A stretch of DNA of 64,000 nucleotides from Antennarius striatus (Eukaryota; Chordata; Actinopteri; Lophiiformes; Antennariidae): NCBI RefSeq assembly GCF_040054535.1, contig NC_090780.1:1420001-1484000 (forward strand), written 5' to 3'. This document shows positions 52,701 to 63,499 of this stretch, one piece after another. A model generated the notes under the pieces. It saw only the letters and a list, made by a program, of their open reading frames with translations. It ran no database searches and was not told the DNA's origin. Both the position numbers and the translations under genes were made by a program. How positions within the stretch are numbered: the first letter of the stretch is position 1; each line of letters begins with the position of its first letter.

Positions 52701-53581
52701 CGATGTGTTCAGGAGGAATTTAACCCTCGGGCTGGTCTGACAGGCAGTGAGCCTGAGACGACGGAGGCTCTTTACAGACCCACGGTACTGTCTACTCCAG
52801 CTGTCAGAACCTAGAACTAATGAAACGTTTCTTACTTCTCAATAAAAGAAAGAAATAAAAAAAGAAAAAGTCCAAATCCAGTTTATAAATGTTTGAAGAA
52901 CACATGGACGAAACGATGCTGGTAAAATGTTCTTTATTCTCTCAGCCAGTGGCAAAAGAGAAGGTACTGATGAGCTCTGGGAATAAGTACTGGAAACTCC
53001 CAGATTCAGTAAACAAACAAATGATTAAAAGTAAGCTCAAACTATCAGAGGAGATTTGCTTTATGTAAATTTTAGATGCTTTACTGTGTGACAGCAAGGT
53101 GAATGTTATATTTAGAACCTCCAGTACGTCAAGAGGTACTCAGCCTGACTTCAGCAAATTAACCCAAATTAATATTTAAATTACAGAATTAGTGACGAAA
53201 AAAAAGTTTGCACCTTCATCTGGTTCCCGTTTTGCACATGCCCCGGTGACATGGTAACCCAGATGCTAATATGACAATGTGATAATACATGAAAGTGTTA
53301 GAGGAGCAGATCTTTGTTCTTCATTCATGGCAAATATATTTGAGTTTTTTTAGTGTTGCTGTTTTTAAAATGAAAAACTTTGATCACCTGAAACTTTATT
53401 CTTTAACCCTTCCATGAAGAATCTGACCATAGATCAAGACAGAGGAGAGTTTCTACTCTTGGGGTATGTTTTGCAGCTGACAGGAAGTGTTGGAATGCTA
53501 GATGTCGTTGTGCTTGAAGTTTTCTTTATTGTTTCATGGACACATTATCTTTACAGCGGTTGTTCATGCATCAGTGTGACG

Positions 53582-54397
53582 TCACGGCTCTATGTCGTCC
53601 AGCTGGTCCAGGTAGGATTTAAAGAAGTCCCTCAGGAGCTGCTGCACCTGGTTGGGCTCTGAGCTGCCAGCGGGGTAGCCTGGACCTGGATTCAGAGCCT
53701 GCTTCCAGATCTTTGTCGGCTTGAAATCAGCCGATCGGGTCTTGGCAGTGTGGAGACCCTCAATGGCGCCGGACAACCAGATCAGTCTCCTGAGACTCTG
53801 GATGTTTTTACCGCGGTCGTGCAAGAGCTGATGTTCAGTCACGGCTCGGCGACTGTGGGGAGGAGGAGCATATTAGTCAGTCCAAGTCTCACCCGAGTAC
53901 AGCCCCAGTACAGCCCCAGTACAGCCCCAGTACAGCCCCAGTACAGCCCCAGTACAGCCCCAGTACAGCCCCAGTACAGCCCCAGTACAGCCCCAGTACA
54001 GCCCCAGTACAGCCCCAGTACAGCCCCAGTACAATGTAGAGTCAATGTGGAGTTTAAAGCGGGACACGGAACCCAACCTGCTGCTTATAGAGAATGTGCA
54101 TCTCTTATCTACATATTTAGGTTTTCAAGAGTAATAAATTTGAACGTAAGTCTCGTAAGAAGCTGAAATCCAAACATATTTAGATCTCATTGGTCAGAAA
54201 TATCTAGTTTAGTTTGAGCCGTGTGGAAAGTGTCAGCAGACAGGAAGTGAGCGTCAAACGCAGACGAGACTCATCCTACTCGTAGGACCATCCTTTAGCG
54301 GGATCTCTCACCTCTCATTCTGTTGACAACGGCTGCTCGTAACGACGACAAGAAGCATGACAGCGAGGACTCGTAGAGGTCTGTGGAACCACTGCAT
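53582..54397 (-). CDS. pth4: PTH/PTHrP-family prepro-hormone, probably teleost Pth4
   Basis: Two coding exons, 54397-54312 and 53852-53582, join to give 118 aa. Residues 1 to about 24 are a signal peptide (Arg-containing start, then VLAVMLLVVV, cleavage near SSRC). A dibasic SRR at 29-31 precedes the predicted mature start AVTEHQLLHDRGKNIQ. The first 34 mature residues match the PTH1R-binding region of PTHrP/PTH (human PTHrP starts AVSEHQLLHDKGKSIQ) through IEGLHTA. The C-terminal part (residues about 66-118) has no polybasic nuclear-localisation run like that of PTHrP, and the precursor is short. This and my recollection of fish Pth4 favour pth4 over pthlha/b. The split between a signal/pro exon and a mature-hormone exon at a Ser codon is typical of the family. 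It acts as a secreted ligand of class B receptors in calcium/phosphate and skeletal control. The family call is strong; the orthologue name is tentative. Confidence 0.85.
53895..54033. repeat. 11-bp minisatellite in the hormone gene intron
   Basis: About 12 identical copies of 'cagccccagta' lie in the 459-bp intron, starting about 40 bp from the acceptor of the mature-hormone exon. Long minus-strand ORFs here (repeats of GLYWGCTGAV) are repeat translations. Confidence 0.93.
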
Positions 54398-54925
54398 CGT
54401 CTGGAGCACCGGCCCCAAGGAATCATGGGAAAGATAAACGGACAGGAAGCATCAGAAGACCTCAGGACTCCTCTTAGAATTTGTTTTTTCAGCCCCTCGT
54501 TGCAGGACCAGTAGTTGTGATCACTTTATGTTTAAATAAAGTTTTGGCAAGGAATGGATGAAATTACAAAGACATTTAAAAAATTGTTTTAAATAAAAGT
54601 AAAATAAATCTAAAATAAAATCTAAAATAAATAAATATATCGAAGCGCTAAATGACGCTAGCTTCTGTCCTACGACAAATACAGAACCCACTTTGGTGGG
54701 TCTGTCCTTCAGTTTTGACATTTTTAGTTCGCATTAGTCTGATAAAACAAAATATATTTTTTTTGTTGGGTAATTCTGAATTTTTTAAAATGACAGCCAT
54801 CGCATTTATTTTACATTTGTCTGTTCAGAAGAGAATAATGAACCACATTCACACATTAATGCTATCAAAAAGCTGGAGAGTCACAACAAAACAAGCCGAG
54901 ATTAAATTCAGAGAAAACGACACAG

Positions 54926-54966
54926 TGAAGATGAAGATGAAGATGAAGATGAAGATGAAGATGACG
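54926..54966. repeat. (GATGAA)n short tandem repeat
   Basis: 'aagatgaagatgaagatg...' of about 40 bp lies in the putative first intron of the hormone gene. Confidence 0.85.
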
Positions 54967-54984
54967 ATGCGTCCAGGTGCTTAC

Positions 54985-55075
54985 ATTCTGCCTGTTGGTG
55001 AAAGCCCCTCCTCTGATGCTCAGACGCTGAACACTGACAGACACTGACTTCAGGTCGGGCAGTCAGGCCTTAAAT
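54985..55075 (-). promoter_or_regulatory. Hormone gene putative 5' UTR exon with TATA-like promoter
   Basis: The minus strand reads 'ctttatttaagg' (TATA-like, about 55062-55073). About 80 nt downstream is the donor 'cagaat|GTAAGC' at 54985/54984. The coding exon starts at 54400 after 'gtgctccag', 3 nt before the ATG. A non-coding first exon is the usual PTH-family layout. No direct evidence of transcription is available here. Confidence 0.4.
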
Positions 55076-55079
55076 AAAG

Positions 55080-55168
55080 ACACCCCCCCCCCACACGCAC
55101 ACACACGCACACACACACACGCACGCACGCACGCGCACGCACGCACGCACACACACACACACACACTG
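55080..55168. repeat. C-run plus (CA/CG)n microsatellite
   Basis: A C homopolymer, then mixed CACACG/CACGCACG units with Z-DNA-prone alternating purine-pyrimidine character. It lies just upstream of the putative TATA-like element. Confidence 0.85.
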
Positions 55169-56102
55169 TTACCGTGGGTTATTTCTGCTGATATAAGGAT
55201 GTTCACACACCTGGAGACTCTGTAATCTGATTTTAATCTGGTTTTAATCTACTGTTCCAATCCGTTCTTCTCAGAGCGACTATCTGAAAAATAATAATTT
55301 AGACAAATGGGTCCGATCGGTTCTATTGATGAGCCTAAATGAATCATTCTGGAGTCACTGGATGTGAAGCGTTGGTCCTCAGGTCAGGTGGACGTTAAAC
55401 GTTCCTCAACATTCCAGCCGCCTGGAGCCGGTCTCCAGCCACAGGACCCCCCCAGCCCCCCAGCCCCGTCACTAATGACCTGCAGCTGCTGGTCGCTGCG
55501 CTGCCACCCCTGACAACACCTCCCATGAAGAGTCTCCATCACTGAGGAATGTGGGCTCGTGGGCGGAGGAGTGAATCAGACCATTAGAGAGCCGAGTGGA
55601 GACATTCAAGGACAGACAGAGATGGTCGGACAAAGAAAGAGATGAACAGGAGGAGCAACTAATCATCTGGACAGGTCCAGGAGAACATGATTTACTGACC
55701 AGCCAAAGGACGTCTCATTTTACCTCGGGTTGGTGACTTGTTTGTTTCGTGGTTGGGAGGACAGGTTCCCCTGAAGGTTGCTGACGATCATGGATATTTA
55801 TTTTTATCAGGTTGTACCTTCTTCATCATTTCTTTATCATTCTGGTTATTGGTGTTCTTCAGATACCTTTAATTCCTGAGGGAATAGATGTATAGATGAT
55901 ATTAATGCTAAACAGACATATTTTAGGGTTTGGTTTCTAAAGATGGGTGAACCTGTGGATCTCAAGCCATCTGATTGGTTTACTTTGTAACAGATCCATG
56001 AATTTGATTGATTCTTCATACAATTTTTATTCACTTGTCAGTGTTGTATTACTTTCTTTATGACATGATTAGTATGAGATACTTATTACATCAGCAACAA
56101 AT

Positions 56103-56255
56103 CATTCAATCAATCAATCAATCAATCAACCAATCAATCAATTAATCAATCAACCAACAACCAACCAATCAATCAATCAACCAATCAACCAATCAATCAA
56201 TCATTGAATCAGCCAGCCAGCTGACTGACTGACCGACCGACCGACCAACCGACTG

Positions 56256-56340
<85 letters not shown>
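56103..56340. repeat. (AATC)n/(ATCA)n tetranucleotide array
   Basis: An imperfect then nearly perfect tetranucleotide array with internal 'ccaaccaac' and 'gactgaccg' variants. It runs directly into a dispersed-repeat sequence at 56341. Confidence 0.95.
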
Positions 56341-56341
<1 letters not shown>

Positions 56342-56670
56342 TGTTATTTGTGCAGCCCAAATTCACAACTAACAAATTGCCTCTGGGGGGCTTTAGGCTC
56401 TGCTCAGAGGGACACCCGGTACCCTCAGACCCTCGACCTGGGTCAGGAAAAACTCACCTGGAGGGAGGAGCCTCTGGAAGGACCACAGACGAGGGGCTCC
56501 TCCCCCTGGGACAGGTAAATGTGTGACGGATGTCACAAGTATAGGACACAACAATCATTGGTCACTACAAGCAGAAGCTGTTGTGTTGGTTGACCAGACC
56601 AGCAGCACGTTATTGATCAGGGTTCATCAGGTGCAGCCCCATAACCAAATAAAATCCAGGGCAGGAGTTA
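56341..56670. repeat. Fish interspersed repeat ('tttgtgcagcccaaattcac' type)
   Basis: 'atgttatttgtgcagcccaaattcacaac', 'gcctctggggggctttaggctc' and 'ccagaccagcagcacgttattgatcagg' match a widespread teleost repeat. Its usual 'caattttatttgtatagccc' start would account for the adjoining (AATC)n. The class is unassigned. Confidence 0.55.
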
Positions 56671-56705
56671 TGGCCACACCTTCCTCTAGGTGTTACCTAG
56701 AGGAA

Positions 56706-56890
56706 CACATGGTCACACATTCACCCGATAGCAGGTGTCTAGCAGACGTGTCATGGTCACGCATCCACCAGATAGCAGGTGGCTAGCAGACGTGTCATGG
56801 TCATGCATCCACCAGATAGCAGGTGGCTAGCAGACGTGTCATGGTCACGCATCCACCAGATAGCAGGTGGCCAGCAGACGTGTCATGGTC
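56706..56890. repeat. 44-bp minisatellite, about 4 copies
   Basis: The unit 'cgtgtcatggtcacgcatcc' plus 'accagatagcaggtggctagcaga' repeats every 44 bp (starts at about 56747, 56791 and 56835, with diverged edges). Confidence 0.93.
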
Positions 56891-57345
56891 ACCACACCAA
56901 CACGTTTGGAAACAAAGTCAGAGGAACTCCAGGGAGGAAACTTCCTGTGAAGAAGTTACTGACATAGAAACTGAAATAATAGAGGAGGAGAACGAGGTCT
57001 GATGTTCACGGAGTCGGTTAAAGTTGGGACGGTTCAGGCTTCTGTTCCTTTGATTTCCTCATTCCTCATTGCTGACTGGTTAATCACTGGAGGTGCAAAA
57101 GTCTCTACATGCTCAGAGTACAACAGATACCGGTTCAGGATCAGGACTGGTGCCTCACAATCTTGTAGAAGAGGTTGTCATGGTAACTGGTTGTTGACCT
57201 GTCTCTAAGCCAAAAACAGAGGTGATAATAGTGAGCTGATAATGTGAAGAATGAAAGCAGTGAACTTCTGGACACGGTGATCACAGTTGGTGGCAGGGCT
57301 CACCAACCTCCCAGTAAACAGCTTGACAACAGACTGGGAGACGGC

Positions 57346-57627
57346 CAGGCAAGTCTGAGGCCAGCTTCAGACCAGTTTGAGGCAAGTCTGAGGCCAGCTT
57401 CAGACCAGTTTAAGGCAAGTCTGAGGCCAGCTTCAGACCAGTTTGAGGCCAGTTTGAGGCCAGTTTGAGGCCAGCTTCAGACCAGTTTGAGGCAAGTCTG
57501 AGGCCAGCTTCAGACCAGTTTAAGGCAAGTCTGAGGCCAGCTTCAGACCAGTTTGAGGCCAGTTTGAGGCCAGTTTGAGGCCAGCTTCAGACCAGTTTGA
57601 GGCCAGTTTGAGGCCAGTGTGAAGCCA
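57346..57627. repeat. 11-bp minisatellite in 33-bp higher-order units
   Basis: The 11-mers gaggcaagtct, gaggccagctt, cagaccagttt and gaggccagttt are arranged mainly as 33-bp triplets, with a locally duplicated block. No gene is nearby. Confidence 0.9.
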
Positions 57628-57659
57628 AGGGTTCCTCCATGGGGATATTGACAGTAGAG

Positions 57660-58660
57660 TACGTTTAATACCTATATTCTGAATTATTCCTGTTCATGTG
57701 TACTTTTATTTTATACTTCAAAATATATTTTGTTTTTCCATACTACAATATGTAATATTAATATGTACCAATACAAACACATTTCTCTGTATAAAGAACA
57801 CCTATGCTTAATGGTTTTTGTGGCCGGAGCAATCCAGAGAAGACAGCCCATTTAAACGCAGACAGGGTTCCTGGTCCTCAGATGAACCCAGGACCTTCTG
57901 GACATGAGGCAACAGTACGACTCACTGAACCAATATTTATTTGTTTGTGCACTTTATCAGTTTGAGGTGAATAACCCTTATAGCAGACGCAACCGCAATG
58001 ACTGTAATAAAAACTACAAAATTAAATCTAACAAGCGAATGTTTGTGGCCCTCAAAATAGACATTTAACAATGATAACCCCCTTAAACATCCCATAAAGA
58101 CACCAAGTTCCAGAAATAAGAAAGGTAAACTAGAAGACGGAGGTAACATTTAGGCGATAATGTCAAATTCATAGATCAAAATGGTCAGAACAGCACAATG
58201 GGCTCTGATGAAGGACAGTCTTCACCATCATCTGACTTCCTCTTCCACCAGTGTCCAGTCATGGTGTCAGATATCAGTGAACTCTGGTGATGTCACACAG
58301 TAAGAGGAAGTTCAGCATTGGTGTTACTGGTGTCACAGGTCGTAGGCGGCCTCCTCTTCCTCTTTGAGCATTGGGGATAAATTATTTCCGTGTTTGTTTG
58401 CTAATTTATTTTGGGCAGCCTTGGTTATTCATAAAGTTAAAGTTATAGCTAAAGTTTGAACCCATGCTCAGCGCATCCCCAGTGAAACAGCTGTGCTTGC
58501 AGCCTGATGAAGATGACAGCAGCTGATGAAGAAGAGCGAGAATGACAGAACTGCAGGGCTGCAAACACGGAATCTGTTGAAAAAGGGATTCCTCCTCTGC
58601 ATCACGAAGAGAGAAATATTAACAACTGAATTTGTATGTTTCCAGTTCAAAAAGTGAATG
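57660..58660. other. Intergenic, nothing recognised
   Basis: AT-rich sequence without coding similarity that I can recognise on either strand. It holds no clear transposon ends. Confidence 0.5.
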
Positions 58661-58680
58661 ACACACACTTCAGATTTAAC

Positions 58681-58756
58681 ATCCATCCGTCCATCCATCC
58701 GTCCGTCCATCCATCCATCCATCCATCCATCCATCCATCCATCCATCCATCCATCC
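58681..58756. repeat. (CCAT)n microsatellite
   Basis: About 18 CCAT/CCGT units. They lead directly into the common fish interspersed repeat at 58778-58960. Confidence 0.95.
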
Positions 58757-58777
58757 TCTTTTCAACAATACAATCAC

Positions 58778-58960
58778 AATCTCAAGGGTCAGCTGCAGCG
58801 TACCCCTGTCAGCTATGGGCGAGAGGAAGGGTACACCCTGGACAAGACGCCAGCTCATCGTGGGGCCTCTCGAAAGACAAACAACCATTCCAGCACAGAC
58901 CAGTTCAGTAAACTGCATGTTTTTGGAGGTGGGAGGAAGCCGGAGTACCCTTTTTTTTAT
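58778..58960. repeat. Common fish interspersed repeat
   Basis: 'atgggcgagaggaagggtacaccctggac', 'gacgccagctcatcgtgggg' and 'gcatgtttttggaggtgggaggaagccggag' identify the widespread teleost repeat. An inverted, diverged copy is at 59420-59640 ('ttctccccgtgtctgcgtgg', 'agatgggataggctg'). Confidence 0.75.
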
Positions 58961-59419
58961 ATTTGATTTTCCATAGTTGGACTAATGTATTTAACATTTA
59001 ATAGTAATATTTAATATGTGTAACATATTTAATTTTGTTGGTTGCATAAAACCAATCACTATTCTTCCTCACCGATCTATACATAAAATAAAATCCAACA
59101 TCAACTGTAAATTACAACATTATAAATCGCACCTGAGTATAAGTTGTGAGACCAGCCAAACCATGAAAAAATGCGACTTACAGAATGAAAAATACAAGTT
59201 AAAATTCTCATTGACAATATTTTACTTGGCATCAAAATGAATGCATCAATGCTGTCCGTCCAAAAGATCCATGATTACTTGGAAAAGTATGTGAGTAACC
59301 AGAAAGATGGCAAAGCCAAAAATACACCTTTGAATTTGTGAACTCACAATGAGACTATGACACCTTAGACATAACAGTACACAAAATGCTAGTTATGTAT
59401 GCTAGCAATACGATTTTGG

Positions 59420-59640
59420 GTTCGAGACCAGGTCTGTGTGGAGTTCGTATGTTCTCCCCGTGTCTGCGTGGGTTCTCTCCAGCATGCCGCTGAGGTACAT
59501 TGATCCCCAAATTGTCCCTAAGTGAGAGTGAGCGGATGTTTGTCTTGTCTTGTCCTGTGGCCCCACAATGCGCTGGCGTTGCGTCCGAGGTATTCCCTTC
59601 CTTCACCTGTAGCCAGATGGGATAGGCTGTAAACATGTCG
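59420..59640. repeat. Common fish interspersed repeat, inverted copy
   Basis: This is the reverse-orientation part of the family at 58778-58960: 'gtgtggagttcgtatgttctccccgtgtctgcgtgggttctctcc' and 'gtagccagatgggataggctgtaaac'. It is degenerate and non-coding. Confidence 0.7.
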
Positions 59641-59654
59641 AATGCGTTTGTATT

Positions 59655-59960
59655 TCAGGTCACTTGAAGTTAGGTTTGGTGGGACTCTCTTCAAACTCTT
59701 CAGACTGGGTCTTAAGCCAGTTCCTGTTTAAATCTCCCATAATGACCATTTCCTTGCGAGTCACACCCGGTAGAAGCTGCAACAGGAAGGGGGGCCCCAC
59801 TGACAGCTGAAGGTGTTCTGTAGAGACCAGCAACAAAGACATCTGGTGTTTGAGACCACAAGGACAATGATGTTGGATCTCATACTGATTTAGAGAGAAG
59901 CACTCTAACTTGATCCCCCCTTGTGGAGGGAGGGTAAAGGGTTGTCATGTGGCACACAGA
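59655..59960 (-). pseudogene. LINE endonuclease-domain relic
   Basis: The minus strand reads PFLLQLLPG...KEMVIMGDLNRNWL. The MGDLN-NW core is the conserved GDFN-type motif of APE endonucleases of non-LTR retrotransposons. The surrounding reading is short (60 codons) and degenerate, and no RT is attached. Confidence 0.45.
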
Positions 59961-60289
59961 TGGTAAGACCTCCTTCTGCCAACTCAACCCTCTCTACACA
60001 GTCCCTGGTAAAGCGTCATTTCCCTCCCTGCCCCCCCCCCTTATCACACAAATCATTTCCAGCTCTCTTATCACTTGAATCGTTCTCCCTTTTCACAAAA
60101 CTGTTGCTGTCAGCCCTATACTCAAGAAACCCGGTTCTGAAGCCAGTTCCTTAACGGATTAGTTGTACACGACCACTTCAGTTCTGGGGGGTCCTTTGGA
60201 GAATTGCTGAAAAACTATTTTTACGGATCTCAGACTAAATAAATGACTTTAATAGTTGATGTGTGTGACCGCCTGGGGCCTCGTCACGG

Positions 60290-60640
60290 TCGTGTTTGTT
60301 CTCAGGTCTTGTCACTGTTTCCTGTTTTATTTGAACACTCGTCCTTTTGTCTTTTTTTAAACTGTACTTCCTGCCTCTGTGTTTCCCTCCTGCCTTGCCC
60401 TGATTGGCTTCAACTGCCCCTCATTACCTCCTCCTCCCTTGTGTATTTGTCTGTTCTGAGTCTTTTTCAGGGAGTACATGTCACTAAATTTCTGTTGTGT
60501 TCTTTTGGACTTCGACCTGTTATTTGTTTGCTTGTAGGATACCATTGCTTGTGGATTTGTAGAGATGTTTTGTGGACTGAAACTTGTTCTGAAATAAAGA
60601 CCTTTTATTGTTGGCCCTGCTTTGGAGTCCTCGTTTGGTG
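60290..60640 (+). repeat. Retroelement end, copy 1
   Basis: Contains about 100 bp (60367-60466) that recur almost unchanged at 62319-62417, followed by 'gaaataaagaccttttattgttggccc', an AATAAA-bearing end. It looks like the 3' end or LTR of a retroelement. The class cannot be set from this piece. ORFs through it are not conserved. Confidence 0.5.
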
Positions 60641-62051
60641 GCTCCAGACTCATAATGTTTATTATGGATCGGTTGTGATCTAAAACATCCAGATGTGTGA
60701 GACTAAAGATGGGATGGTTGTAGATGGAGCGTCTGACAGAGTTGTGTCCGTTCCTGTACCTCCTGCTGACTCAGGTTCACATGTCTTCAGTCTCCAAGGC
60801 TTCCTCTGGTCCGTCCCAGACCGACACCTCATACGTGTTGTAGCCGGTTACGCCACCTGTCCCAGCTGTCAGATCTTGAGGCCCCCGTGGAGGGGCCCCT
60901 ACACCACCTGTCCCAGAGTCTTTCATTTTGGCCTCAGTCACGAGCCTCTTCACATTGGCTCTCTCCTCTTGAGTCTCATCATGACTCACACTGAAGCTCT
61001 GATCTGGTTCAGGGTTCAGGTTCTCTCGAACTGGAGCGTTTCCTGTTTCGTGACTTACCGCCACCAGCAGAGGGTGCCTTCGAGCCATAAACTACACAGA
61101 CGTGAGGACATTGAACTGTCTAATGACAAAGCAGGTCACCTCTGTTCCACATCTACATTATACACACAGACACCAGAGAGAAGCTGCTTACCTTCACACA
61201 CACTCCTTTAAATCTACATCCATGTGCAGTCGTTGGGGTTCACATTGATTAGAATTGATGATGTGTCGTTTCCAGCCTGATGGTCAATGAAGAGTGTTTT
61301 TGTGTTGTGTAACAGAGTTCTGTCAGTGATGAGCTGCTGGATCCAAACAAACGTCACAACGTGTCTGGAGGTTCTCAGTCATTCAGGTCGAGGGAAGAAC
61401 AAAGAACGTTTTTTTAGTTGAATTAAATGGGTGATCATAATGAGGTACCAGGAAGAGCATCAAATCAACAGGAAAGAAGGAAAAACAGCTTCAGATTTTC
61501 ATCAATATTCAAATTGCATCACAGGGATTTGAAACAACAACAGTGTCACAATGAGGAGGCTGTGGGGTTTTATTGTTCTAGACTAACGGTGTAATTAAAT
61601 GTTAATTTATATCAACAGGACAAAATATGAATATTTATAAATTTGCTGATATCTGTGTTTATGGTAAATTATACCTAACTGAGGTCAAAGGTCGACTGTT
61701 AAACACCAAACTGTTGTTAGGTCTGAGTAAACTTGATGATGTCTACACAATACTTCAAAAACAATGGTATAATAGGTAAACTGAAAAATGTTAAGAGGTA
61801 AGTTTTTGATTATTTGTTTTATTGATCAAATCGGTTTTTAGAAATACAGATAATAGGGTTTACAAGTTATAACAATAATACTTATTATTATTACAAATTA
61901 TATGATGTGGAGACATTTCACTGAAAGCCATCAATATTAACCACCAGATGGCGCTAAAGTGAATCACAGGGGGTTAAAGAGACAACATGATTTTAATGTT
62001 TATAACACACGTCAGTCCTGTAGGACGTGTTAGTGTGTTCATCCTCTGGAC

Positions 62052-62110
62052 ACCATGAACACCATGAACACCATGAACACCATGAACACCATGAACACCA
62101 TGAACACCAG
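62052..62110. repeat. 9-bp minisatellite (CATGAACAC)n
   Basis: About six perfect 9-bp units. It is followed by part of the common fish interspersed repeat ('gctggagcccatcccagctg'). Confidence 0.93.
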
Positions 62111-62309
62111 CACCACGTGATGTTAGTTCTCAGTGGTGTTGCTGGAGCCCATCCCAGCTGTACATGAGTGACAGGCAGGAAACACCCCAGCAGGGGTCCA
62201 CAGTGCATTGTGGTAAATAAATAAGTTAATTTATGAAAAAAAAAATCAAAATAATGTTTAAATAAAAATCAAAGTTCAAAATAAAATAACAAAATTGAGA
62301 TGAAATGTG

Positions 62310-62450
62310 AACACTGTACTTCCTGCCTCTGTTTCCCTCCTGCCTTGCCCTGATTGGCTTCAACTGCCCCTCATTACCTCCTCCTCCCTTGTGTATTTGT
62401 CTGTTCTGAGTCTTTTTCTGTTCTCTCTCTCTCTCAGGCCTTTGTGTGGT
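62310..62450 (+). repeat. Retroelement end, copy 2
   Basis: The core shared with 60367-60466 (tccctcctgccttgccctga, ttggcttcaactgcccctca). It lacks the AATAAA-bearing 3' portion and instead joins 'ctctctctctctcaggcc'. Confidence 0.6.
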
Positions 62451-62699
62451 GGATCATCGGCAATCGGCTACCTCTGTCTGCTTCCGTGGCTGGCGATATC
62501 AAAAGCTGCACAATGGTCCTGTTTCACCATCCACTAGGGGAGTCTGGTTTTGTGTCATTTGGTTCTGTTTTGGGTTTTGGCAGGGTAATCATACACTGTA
62601 ATCTTTTTTAGATCAATGACTTAGGCACTGTCTGGTCTGTCCTCAGAGTGGTGGATCCTCTGATCGGTGACCTCTGTGTGCTTCATGGGCTGGTGGTGA

Positions 62700-62950
62700 C
62701 TCTACTGGATGGATCAGCGTGCCTTAGTCATACATTTATTACTGTTATTATTACTGTGTTGTTAATCTGTACATGTCATATCTATTGCTTCGTCTGTCCA
62801 CTCCTGGAAGAGGGGTCCCTCCTCTAGTCTTCCTGAGGTTTCTCCCATCCATTTTTCCCCTGTTAACCCTTGGGGACTGATTGGTACCAAAAGTGACATT
62901 TTTGTTGTTTTTATGTTTTTCTTTCCCAATAAATCAGTCAATTAAAAGGC
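62700..62950. repeat. Fish interspersed repeat ('gaagaggggtccctcct' type)
   Basis: 'tccactcctggaagaggggtccctcctc' and 'cttcctgaggtttctcccatcc' are typical of a common teleost repeat end; 'cccaataaatcagtc' follows. The class is unassigned. Confidence 0.55.
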
Positions 62951-63129
62951 TAAATATATTAAATTTTGCCAGTCATTTTCTTTCAACTTTATTTTCTAAA
63001 TTCCTTAATGCCTGTCATTGGAAGTGTATAGAATAGTAGATTGTCACCGTGTACACACAGGAACCAATTGGTACAAAAATGGTCTCATTGACTCCCATTA
63101 TAACCACATATTTTTCATATGCTATAGGC

Positions 63130-63192
63130 ATATATATATATATAATATATTAATATATTATATATGCATATTATATATATTACTATATACAA
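63130..63192. repeat. (AT)n-rich low-complexity tract
   Basis: 'gcatatatatatatataatatattaatatattat' and similar. It gives a spurious Ile/Tyr-rich ORF. Confidence 0.85.
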
Positions 63193-63460
63193 TAATGCTG
63201 CCATGTTATAATGCAACATGATCTTCATTGTCTGCAGCAAGCCACTGTCCCCACATTGACCCCACAGCCCAGACACAGTCTGTGTTTACTCCTCCTGTTT
63301 ACTCCTCCTTATTTTCGTTCCTTCATTCACAACAACTACCTTCATGAAAGGTAGTGGGTGTGACAGAAGGACATGAAAAAGGACATGATTTGTTTTGCAG
63401 GTCTGTGTTTACACACCTGCAAAAATATGTATTTCCATTCATCCAATAGGTGAGCGGAGG

Positions 63461-63499
63461 CTTCTTTTGATCCAGCAAAATTTGCTGGATCAAAAGAAG
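63461..63499. repeat. Perfect 19-bp palindrome with 1-nt spacer
   Basis: CTTCTTTTGATCCAGCAAA, one A, then its exact reverse complement. The right arm leads straight into the piggyBac transposase relic. Confidence 0.95.

Noticed and set aside
53839-54076. Repetitive minus-strand peptides (GLYWGCTGAV repeats) and the matching plus-strand Pro/Gln-rich ORF
   Set aside because: They arise from the 11-bp minisatellite in the hormone gene intron and span its splice acceptor region.
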